From a virus: DNA of 36,714 nucleotides. The notes under the pieces were generated by a model that was not told the origin of the DNA, did no database searches, and saw only the letters and a list, made by a program, of their open reading frames with translations. Shown piece after piece: positions 15,742 to 23,460 of this stretch; position 1 is the first letter of the stretch, and each line of letters begins with the position of its first letter. The stretch spans positions 1 to 36,714 of IMG/VR virus record IMGVR_UViG_3300045999_001064; one strand, 5' to 3'. A program made the position numbers and the translations under genes.

Positions 15742-15933
15742 ATGCAAATCAAGTCTGAACGATCTGCACCATTGCGTATTCAATTTGAACAAGGCTATAA
15801 AGCTTTCAGACATGGGTGGTTGGTCAATCAATATGAACCATCATCTGTGGCAGGTAAAGAGTGGCAACGAGGATTTGATCGTGGCTACTTTGATAACATT
15901 GAAAGACTCAATGGCTACCAAGCGGTTCGATAA
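15742..15933 (+). CDS. Rmf/CrpP-like small protein (63 aa)
   Basis: ATG 15742 follows AGGGGAA 1 nt after the previous stop; upstream in-frame starts lie inside that gene. The product has FEQGYKAFRHGW, then a GKEWQRGFDRGYFDN segment. This is the G...A..G...W..GF..G pattern of small ribosome modulation factor or CrpP-like proteins, which phages and plasmids often carry. It is a resemblance by eye, so ribosome binding is unproved. It overlaps the next gene by 23 nt. Confidence 0.55.
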   Translation: MQIKSERSAPLRIQFEQGYKAFRHGWLVNQYEPSSVAGKEWQRGFDRGYFDNIERLNGYQAVR

Positions 15934-16369
15934 AGAACTTCACGACACCTACGACAAGTTTGGAAGAGATGTAGTTAAAGACTATGTCTCTTCTTTTTGG
16001 GGTATGGAAGCTAGAGATAATCCCGATAGGTATGGGATTGATTTGCATCTGTATAAAGATGACTTGTTGGTGGGATATGCTGAGGTAGAAGTCAGACTGT
16101 CATGGAAAACTGTAGAGTTTCCCTATGAAGATTTGAATGTACCTAACAGGAAAAAGAAGCTTCTAACACAGGACATGTTAACATACTTCTTTTCTGTTAA
16201 TAAGGATGGAACAGCCTTGTTTCATTGTGAAGCTGCCACTGTGTTAGCTTCAGAAGTTAAAGAGTCTAGAAATAAATATGTCTACCAAGGTGAACTCTTT
16301 TACAAGGTTCCTCTTGATAGACTATCTTATGTTGTATTACCTACGACTAGCGAGGCCGCCCCTAGCTAA
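15911..16369 (+). CDS. Possible PD-(D/E)XK-like phage protein (152 aa)
   Basis: ATG 15911 is chosen: the frame is open from 15785, but the upstream part is a shadow of the previous gene. The product has GIDLHLYKDD, then YAEVEVRLSW, FPYEDLNVPNRKKKLL and a C-terminal ELFYKVPLDRL. The spacing of Asp, Glu and a basic stretch could be a restriction-endonuclease-like core, but I cannot confirm the catalytic lysine. Similar sequences occur in other phages without known role. It is the last gene of the + arm, and its last 33 nt overlap the 3' end of the giant virion gene on the other strand. Confidence 0.65.
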   Translation: MATKRFDKELHDTYDKFGRDVVKDYVSSFWGMEARDNPDRYGIDLHLYKDDLLVGYAEVEVRLSWKTVEFPYEDLNVPNRKKKLLTQDMLTYFFSVNKDGTALFHCEAATVLASEVKESRNKYVYQGELFYKVPLDRLSYVVLPTTSEAAPS

Positions 16370-19300
16370 TCCAATTCTTTTCTTAGTTTCTTTATCTCTG
16401 TAGGTTCCACCTACTAAGTCCCTAATATTATTTACTGCTTTAGTTTGTTCACCAGTGATACGGGTAATTTCTTCATTGCCTCCACCACCAACTTGGTATT
16501 TACGCAGTTGATTAAATTGATTTTCTAATATCTTTAAAGCTTCTGCCTTATCTTTACTACCCACTCTTTCTAAAGAAGTGATAACCTCAGGTATAAAGTT
16601 AGCTATGTCTGGATTTATTTCTGTATCTTTTAAAAAAGCTCTGTCTGTAGCTATCTTACGAAGTCTTCCGAAGGTTGTTTGAGATGTCTTTACCAACCCT
16701 TTAGTTTCTGTAAACTCATTCCTAACAAGATCTCTAATAATTCTATAAGCAGTGCTTGCTTGAACTTCTTCACTCCCCATTCCACCTTCTTTAATTGGCT
16801 TTAAAGAATCTGGAGTTAAGAAATTATCTCTAATGATAGTTAATCTTTTAAATCCTTGCCTAGCTTTTGTATCTTGTTCTCTAACAAGTGGAAGCTTCTT
16901 AGAAACTTCTTCAGTATTTCTTCCTATAACTAACTTCTCACTCTCTACAAAAGCATCTTCAGTTTCTCTTAAGCCAATAGATTGAGGTATACCAAGGGGT
17001 CTAGCCACAGTAGGAGAGCCTGTAATAGATCTAGCAATAGTATCCATATCACCAAAGCCTTCGCTCTTCTGGTATTTACTCATAGGCATATTGATACGCC
17101 TGAATTCATAATCAGCATAAGGTATTTTAGTTTCCAAAATACTAGAAGGATCTTTGCCTCCCTTAGATCCAGCAAAGTTATATCTAATATCTTTAGTAAA
17201 CGATGTGGCTCCCACCTCTAACTCTGAATGGCCTATATCTTCTAAGGTTGTGGGGTCTGTAAATCCTTTAGCCAAGATGTCATCAGCATTGGTAGCTGTT
17301 CCATGATAGAGAGTTACTGGTGGTTTATCTTTGTACTTGACACGAAGATCATTCAGTTTCTTCTGTAAAGGCAAAGAGAAATTAATGAAATCATTAATAG
17401 CTTCTGGATTATTAACATCTAACTCTTTACCTTTAGCTGCCCTATATTCACCTTGAGCTACAGCTATAACATCATCTTCAATCTTTGATGTTACATTAGG
17501 CATATCAACTAGCTTATCAAAAGTATTTGTTCTAATATCTTTTAATACTCCTAGTGTTTTCTGTCTTGCTTCAAAGTCAAAACCAAACTGTGGCTTATTA
17601 AGATTGGGACTTTCTATTAGTGCTTTCCTATAAGGAGACATTGGAGTTTCTACAGGAAGCTCTGTCTTAATCTCCGGCAACACTTCTGCTTCCACCTTAG
17701 GTGGTGGAGTAAAAGAAGCTTCAGCTTCTGATACCAGCTTCTCCATCTCAGCATCCACTGGCTTAGGCTCAGACACAGCAGGGCTAGGTGTGCTCTTAGC
17801 TTTAGCAACAGGCTTAGTAGGAAGTGCTTTAGTTGTTAAGTCCGTCTTACTTAAAGTGTTTTCTACAATATTATTAATTTCATTGGCAACAAGAGCTTCA
17901 GGATTCTTAACCTTTCTAATAAGCTCAAGCATCCCCTCAGTACCTGTAGCAGCAGCCTTAGCCCCTGCTTTAAAAAGTTTACCAGCAACTATGCCACCAG
18001 TAGCAAACTTAAGATCTTTAAGCCTAGTCTTATACTCAGGTACTTTCATATAGTCATTAGCTTCTTCTAATGTCTTACCATTATTTTCAGCAGCATACCT
18101 GTTGTTAATAATCTTACGAGTATCTGCAGGAAGTTTATTAAACTCCATCTTATATATACGATTTAAGTCTTTCTGCATAAACTTAGCTTCTGTAAGTGGT
18201 CTGGCTGTTTTCAGAAGAGCTTCACTAACTGCATCCTCAATGGATTTTTTCTGTTCAATTTCTGGCTTAGATTGATAGCGTTGGTCCATCATTACTCTTT
18301 GCATAGTAGAAATGATTACTGGATTAGCTGCTTCTACAAAAGCTCTGTCATATTCTTTATCGCCTGATGATTGACCAAACAGTTTATATGGGTCAATACC
18401 AAGGTAGACCAGTTCAATTTCTTCTGGTGTTTTCTCAGGTGTAATACGAACACCAACTAAGTTGTTAAAGAATTCACCTTCTTTATATATTGGTCCTTGT
18501 TTAACACGGGGAATAGCTTCAGGTAGGTCTTCCTTCAACACAGGAATCTTAGACTTAAGCCTATTACCCATTGCCTCTAACATTTTATCTGCTGGCTTAT
18601 CTGATGTAATTACATTAGGATCTCTAGCAATAGCACCACCTTCACGAATAGCATCAACAAAGTTAAAGATGTCTTTAACAATAAAAGGAGTTGTAAATCT
18701 ACCAATAAAATCCCCAGTAACTCTACCGATCGCCACGCTTAGTTTATCTGTATCTCTTTCTGAATCAACAGCAGAGATGATCTGATCTACAAGATATGTT
18801 TGAGTACCTGCTGGGAGCTTCATTCCAATTAATGCTTCTAAAGCACCACCAACTTTTATGGAAAGACCTCTTTGTTGTTTAACAATTAAATCAGCAGCCG
18901 CTAGTGTCACACCACCTAATGGAAACAAACCTCTTAAATCTGTTGTTGTATTATCATCATTCTTCTTTTCAAACCACTCAACATCTTGGTGGTTGGCTCT
19001 GTAATCAATAGCAGCAATCAAAGCTGATGTACCCACTATGCCTTTAGCAATGTTCTCTTGTCCTTTTCTAACAAGAGAAGCACCACCCTCATCCCCATTA
19101 GCCATCATCTTAGAACCTCTGATAACAGACTCAGCCCCAGCAATACCACCAAAGGGACTGTATCTATATTGAAAGGCTATAGCATTAGCCATGAAGCGAG
19201 GGAAGGGAACAACTAAACTAGTGAAGGGTGTATCTTCAATAGCCTTAACAATGTAGTTACCAACTTGTTCAGATTTAGCTTCTAAAGTATTAATACCTTT

Positions 19301-21367
19301 CTTAGGTACTTTAGGCATATATGAGAAGGTAGCTTTCAGAGTGTCATCCGCAGCTTCTTTAAGAACATCTGAAGGAATAACTTTTCCTTGTGCCAAAAGT
19401 TCATACATATCTAAACCAACATCTTTTAGTTTAGTTTCAACAGAGTGAGCAAAGATTGCTTTTCTAAATATTGCATCTTGTGCAACATTAAGACTATTAA
19501 TAAAACGAGCAAACTTAGATAGGTCTGTTGAATCTTCTTGCATAGAAGATAGGATGTTGTTCCTAAGACTAGGATTGTGTTTTAGTAATTCATCTGTTAC
19601 CACTGAAGACAAGTCACCCTTAGATAGATAGTACCAAGAACCAAAAGCTTTCTCAACAGTATCAGCAATGCTAGTTTTTAATGTAGCTATCCTAGCTCCT
19701 TTGGCATCTCCTGATAAAGTCTTACCTACAGTCATCAGAGTACCTTCAATAAGAGAGGCTGCAGAATTTAAAGTTAAACCAGTACCAGTACCAATGCCGT
19801 TACGCACACTAGTACCAATTCCACTCACCATGACAGCTTTACTTTCTCTCTCAGCTCTTAAGAAGGCTCCCATCCACCAACCCATAGTAGAGGTATATTC
19901 GTCAGGAGCACCATACAAAGCATCCACTTGCTTAGCAACATCTGGATCGATTTGACGCAGACGATTAAGAGCCTTAGAAGCTGTTGAATATTGCTGCATG
20001 ATTTGAGCAGCCTGTGTCACTGTCACTCTGTTAGCTTGAGCAAACTGTTCAGGACTCAGTCCTTCTTTTCTAATGGCTTGCTCTAACAAGGTGTCATCAA
20101 TAAGACCTTGGTCCATAGCAGAGAACACCTCAGCAATGGCTGTACTAGTCTTCTGTCCTGCCTTAACCTTGTAAGTAGGATCGTTCTCAATCACATTCAT
20201 AGCCACACGAATGGCTCTCTGTGATAAGTCTCTGCGGATAGCTGGCTCTACCAGAGCAGCAGCAGGAGATATCTCATCCAATATCTTAGCACCCTCTTGC
20301 TTCATAAACTCTTCAGCAAGTAGGTCCATGTTCTCATCAACGGGTGTTAATAAAGCAGCCTCTGTTTTAGTAGGAGGTGCATTAAAATCTTTTGGTGTTT
20401 TATCTTTAGCCTTTTTAATTAAGTCTTCAAACTGTTTTGTTCCTGTTTTACCAAACTTAGCAACAGCAGCTTTAGCTTCTGCCCCACCAAATACACCATT
20501 AATAATTCCGCTAACAGCCATCTGTGTTACGCTAAGTTCTTCTACATCTTTGCCGAGACTCTCAGCTACCATCTGATCTAATTGTTGACTATATTTACTT
20601 TGTAATGCACCTGATGCTGTTTCTATACCAGCAATTCCAGCTATTGCTTTACCTTTAGTTGGTGTCACTAGTGAAGCAATTTTTCCTTTAGCAGCAGCAC
20701 CAGCAGCAAGCTGTGCCGCTTCTTGAGCAGCAGATATTTTAACAACTTGACCAGCAACCTTACCACCAGCATAACCAACATAGCTAAGAGGGTCTGTAAT
20801 AAATGCGGTAAGTGTATTCCAGTAAGGAACTAAAGCATCAGAGCTACCATACCCCTGTCCACCCGGCTGAAACACGCTTCTTGTTTGTTTATAAAGTTCT
20901 TTTCCAAAGGCCATAGCTTCGGCTTCTTTTGGATTGACACTACGCATTTTAGCTAGTGTTGGCATGAGTCCCAAGAATGTGTTGTATTCTTCAAACCTCA
21001 TTCGTGCCATAAAGTCTTTAGCAAAGTCTTCGTCTGTCTGGTCTTTTCCTTGTTCAACATTAAGGCGAACCTTCATGTAGTCTTTAACTATAGGAAATAT
21101 ATCTGGGTTTTTATATATCTCTTCAAAAGGAATTGTTTCTTTAAGTTGCTTTTCTTTAGCAGCTTCAATCTTTGCCGTGCTAGGCATGAGAGCTTTGGTG
21201 ATAATTGCAGGTTTTTCTGCAGCCTTTCGCTCAGCCTCTAACCCCTGAGCAGCTTGTCTTTCAATTTGCTGAAATGTAGGCTTTGTTGTAGCATCCGCTG
21301 TATCTAGATAGACAATGGTTGGTTTGCTTGGTGTATCAGCTTGTTCATCTAAGTATTTAATAGCCAT
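16337..21367 (-). CDS. Giant internal or ejected virion protein with ART-like segment (1676 aa)
   Basis: This is the last gene of the late arm and the largest in the window. Its size, its place after other internal proteins and its long helical regions fit a T7 gp16-like protein ejected with the DNA. A central region around GIVGTSALIAAIDYRANHQD resembles a block I recall in other marine phage internal proteins. Near the C-terminus, residues 1354-1357 (YHGT), a TSFTKDIRYNF block (1388-1398), and Glu1412 or Glu1421 resemble the H-Y-E core of an ADP-ribosyltransferase. The protein ends RGGLASRR. I cannot confirm a lytic enzyme domain. The virion role is inferred by context; the ART-like segment is a resemblance by eye. 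Confidence 0.75.
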   Translation of the reverse strand: MAIKYLDEQADTPSKPTIVYLDTADATTKPTFQQIERQAAQGLEAERKAAEKPAIITKALMPSTAKIEAAKEKQLKETIPFEEIYKNPDIFPIVKDYMKVRLNVEQGKDQTDEDFAKDFMARMRFEEYNTFLGLMPTLAKMRSVNPKEAEAMAFGKELYKQTRSVFQPGGQGYGSSDALVPYWNTLTAFITDPLSYVGYAGGKVAGQVVKISAAQEAAQLAAGAAAKGKIASLVTPTKGKAIAGIAGIETASGALQSKYSQQLDQMVAESLGKDVEELSVTQMAVSGIINGVFGGAEAKAAVAKFGKTGTKQFEDLIKKAKDKTPKDFNAPPTKTEAALLTPVDENMDLLAEEFMKQEGAKILDEISPAAALVEPAIRRDLSQRAIRVAMNVIENDPTYKVKAGQKTSTAIAEVFSAMDQGLIDDTLLEQAIRKEGLSPEQFAQANRVTVTQAAQIMQQYSTASKALNRLRQIDPDVAKQVDALYGAPDEYTSTMGWWMGAFLRAERESKAVMVSGIGTSVRNGIGTGTGLTLNSAASLIEGTLMTVGKTLSGDAKGARIATLKTSIADTVEKAFGSWYYLSKGDLSSVVTDELLKHNPSLRNNILSSMQEDSTDLSKFARFINSLNVAQDAIFRKAIFAHSVETKLKDVGLDMYELLAQGKVIPSDVLKEAADDTLKATFSYMPKVPKKGINTLEAKSEQVGNYIVKAIEDTPFTSLVVPFPRFMANAIAFQYRYSPFGGIAGAESVIRGSKMMANGDEGGASLVRKGQENIAKGIVGTSALIAAIDYRANHQDVEWFEKKNDDNTTTDLRGLFPLGGVTLAAADLIVKQQRGLSIKVGGALEALIGMKLPAGTQTYLVDQIISAVDSERDTDKLSVAIGRVTGDFIGRFTTPFIVKDIFNFVDAIREGGAIARDPNVITSDKPADKMLEAMGNRLKSKIPVLKEDLPEAIPRVKQGPIYKEGEFFNNLVGVRITPEKTPEEIELVYLGIDPYKLFGQSSGDKEYDRAFVEAANPVIISTMQRVMMDQRYQSKPEIEQKKSIEDAVSEALLKTARPLTEAKFMQKDLNRIYKMEFNKLPADTRKIINNRYAAENNGKTLEEANDYMKVPEYKTRLKDLKFATGGIVAGKLFKAGAKAAATGTEGMLELIRKVKNPEALVANEINNIVENTLSKTDLTTKALPTKPVAKAKSTPSPAVSEPKPVDAEMEKLVSEAEASFTPPPKVEAEVLPEIKTELPVETPMSPYRKALIESPNLNKPQFGFDFEARQKTLGVLKDIRTNTFDKLVDMPNVTSKIEDDVIAVAQGEYRAAKGKELDVNNPEAINDFINFSLPLQKKLNDLRVKYKDKPPVTLYHGTATNADDILAKGFTDPTTLEDIGHSELEVGATSFTKDIRYNFAGSKGGKDPSSILETKIPYADYEFRRINMPMSKYQKSEGFGDMDTIARSITGSPTVARPLGIPQSIGLRETEDAFVESEKLVIGRNTEEVSKKLPLVREQDTKARQGFKRLTIIRDNFLTPDSLKPIKEGGMGSEEVQASTAYRIIRDLVRNEFTETKGLVKTSQTTFGRLRKIATDRAFLKDTEINPDIANFIPEVITSLERVGSKDKAEALKILENQFNQLRKYQVGGGGNEEITRITGEQTKAVNNIRDLVGGTYRDKETKKRIGLARGGLASRR

Positions 21368-21369
21368 TG

Positions 21370-22785
21370 TTATTGTACCTCTGCTAGTCGCCCACCAACT
21401 TTAATCTTAGTTCCTTTAGGAAGGTTAGCTGCTGTAACCTCTGCCTCAGTCTTAAATTCTAAAACTGGTGCAGCAGGTTGTGCAGGTGCAGCAGCGGCTG
21501 GCTTAGGCTGATTAGCCATAGGCCCACCACGCACACTTCTATTTTGTGCTGGTGCTGCTGGTGCTGGTGCTGCCTCAACAGCAAATTCAACTTTAGGAGC
21601 AAATGCTTTACCATCCTTATCAAACTGTACACCAACAGAAGCCAAAGCAAGTTTATCCTCATTTGATTTTGGTTTACCATTCTGGTCTGTACCAAAAGCA
21701 ATTGCTGCTTCCATACCAGCTTTTTTACCTTTAGAATAATCAACAGATTTTACCAATTCGCTAACTTCAAGATCACCCGTTATAGGATTAGTCTTGAAAG
21801 TGCCGGGTGGTAAATAGTTTGCAACAGTAGAGTTAATAATACCTTTGTATGCAACAAGTTTATTACCAGTAGTAATCTTCTCACCCTCTGTCAGCTTCTT
21901 AAGCGAGGGGTTTGCCCATAAGTCTTGTTGTGTTCTAAGTTCTGCAGTTAGTTTAACTTTTTCTTTAGGATCAGTAGCCTTTAGAATTCTTTTTCCATAA
22001 TCAATTTCTATATCTTGTTGTGATTCTTTTGGTTTTTCTTTAAGTTCAGCCAGAAGTTCTGTTCCCTTAATAGCACCCATATTTTTAGCTGCTGCTAATA
22101 TATCTTCATCTGTTCCTTCTTGTCTTGCTCTATACATAACAACCATAGCTTTATCTTTAAGGTCTTTAAACTCTGGTGTTTTCTGAAGCTTAGCGTAGTC
22201 TACTTCTAGTGATGCTGAATACGATGGCATACTCTTAGAAGAACCATAAGCATAAAGCTCTTCAGGCTTAACACCAAGTTGTCTAGAAGCAGCGGTTATT
22301 TTCTTAAGATTGTTTCCATATATCATCTTATTTAAGAAGCCTTCTTCTTTATTAGAAGCTGCCGTTGCAAATTCTTCAGAAGTTAGTGCAGCTTTCTTAC
22401 CATAATCATTTAAGAAGTCATCAAACTTCTGTCCCTTAGGTACATTAGCTGACTTAATAAAAGATTTAGACAACCCTTCCAACCTATCAGGATTCTTTGT
22501 TAGTGTCTCTGCAATGTCTTTAGCTAGTTCTGGATTTGTAGCAAGAGCAATAAGCTGTTCATCATCCAAAGCACCATCAGAAAACTTTAAACCACGAAGA
22601 GCACCCACAGTGCCTCTTAAGCTTTCTTTCTTCTTCTCTACTTCTTTTTTATATTCTTGATAGTTGTGATACATGCTTTTAACACTGGCATTAATGCTTG
22701 TAGTGTTAAGCTTCTCCAGCTCTTCAATGGATTCACTAGCACCTTTAGCTACACCACCAACGAATGCTCCAAGTTTAAATCCCAT
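21370..22785 (-). CDS. Probable internal virion protein with Pro-Ala linker (471 aa)
   Basis: The product begins with a small glycine-rich segment (GAFVGGVAKGASES), continues as a long charged helical body, and has a Pro-Ala linker (EAAPAPAAPAQ...) near residues 405-440. The C-terminus is a small domain with LPKGTKIKVGGRLAEV. I recall this end in several phage virion proteins. Its start overlaps the previous gene by 1 nt and it ends 2 nt before the giant gene. A role in the internal core or DNA ejection is inferred from neighbours. Confidence 0.65.
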   Translation of the reverse strand: MGFKLGAFVGGVAKGASESIEELEKLNTTSINASVKSMYHNYQEYKKEVEKKKESLRGTVGALRGLKFSDGALDDEQLIALATNPELAKDIAETLTKNPDRLEGLSKSFIKSANVPKGQKFDDFLNDYGKKAALTSEEFATAASNKEEGFLNKMIYGNNLKKITAASRQLGVKPEELYAYGSSKSMPSYSASLEVDYAKLQKTPEFKDLKDKAMVVMYRARQEGTDEDILAAAKNMGAIKGTELLAELKEKPKESQQDIEIDYGKRILKATDPKEKVKLTAELRTQQDLWANPSLKKLTEGEKITTGNKLVAYKGIINSTVANYLPPGTFKTNPITGDLEVSELVKSVDYSKGKKAGMEAAIAFGTDQNGKPKSNEDKLALASVGVQFDKDGKAFAPKVEFAVEAAPAPAAPAQNRSVRGGPMANQPKPAAAAPAQPAAPVLEFKTEAEVTAANLPKGTKIKVGGRLAEVQ

Positions 22786-23258
22786 TATGCTGCTCCTTTA
22801 GCCATCAAACCCTTACGCTCTACAATAGCTTCTGGATTCTTTTCTATTTTATTTTTAGCTTCTTCAATAAGTTCTTTGATGATGGAAGGAGACACTCTAT
22901 CTTCTTTACCTACTTCTTCAGCAGTCATCTTATATGGAACATCATTAAGTTCAGCAATTGTTTTAATAATTTCTACAATGATGGGAGTAACTAAGAAGCC
23001 AGTATCAACAGTGTGATAGCCCTTCATTAGTCCCATCTTCACCATGCCATTAACAATAGACACAATAGGAATGTTTCTCTTTAACAATCCCATTAGTTCG
23101 TGAATGGCTTCAACATCATTCATCTTCTCTGAATACATCTGTGCCACCTCATCCAGTGTTACAAACTGAGGTGGTTGCTCCCAAGGATAACTACCCGGCT
23201 CAGACACTAAGGACATTCCGGGGATGGGGGCTGTTAAATATGGATTAGGATTTGCCAT
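22785..23258 (-). CDS. Conserved virion-cluster protein (157 aa)
   Basis: The N-terminus has the pattern PIPGMSLVSEPGSYPWEQPP, which I recall in marine phage proteins of both podovirus and myovirus types. The rest is helical, with a hydrophobic stretch around VTPIIVEIIKTIAEL and a lysine-rich C-terminus. Function is unknown. It lies among internal virion genes, overlapping the small gene before it by 14 nt and the next by 1 nt, so a structural or assembly role is likely. Confidence 0.65.
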   Translation of the reverse strand: MANPNPYLTAPIPGMSLVSEPGSYPWEQPPQFVTLDEVAQMYSEKMNDVEAIHELMGLLKRNIPIVSIVNGMVKMGLMKGYHTVDTGFLVTPIIVEIIKTIAELNDVPYKMTAEEVGKEDRVSPSIIKELIEEAKNKIEKNPEAIVERKGLMAKGAA

Positions 23259-23460
23259 TCATCAACTCCTCTTTTTGTTTTCTAATGGCTGCAATGTAGC
23301 TAGACACTTTAGCAAATACATCTGAGGATGTCTTATCTTCTTTGCTTGGCTTATCAAGAGCTTTTGATAACAGTCCTTTGCCTGTGTCTTTCTTGGGTGT
23401 AGACAGTTTGGCATTAGCCATACCATCAACCTTCTCATAGTATTTTTTAAAGTTCTTCAT
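23245..23460 (-). CDS. Small basic protein in virion cluster (71 aa)
   Basis: The product (MKNFKKYYEKVDGM...) is lysine-rich and hydrophilic, with a short helical C-terminus. No domain is recognised. It overlaps the 920-residue gene by 4 nt and the 157-residue gene by 14 nt, so it is probably co-translated with virion proteins. It could be a small virion or scaffolding component, but the sequence does not show which. Confidence 0.6.
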   Translation of the reverse strand: MKNFKKYYEKVDGMANAKLSTPKKDTGKGLLSKALDKPSKEDKTSSDVFAKVSSYIAAIRKQKEELMNGKS

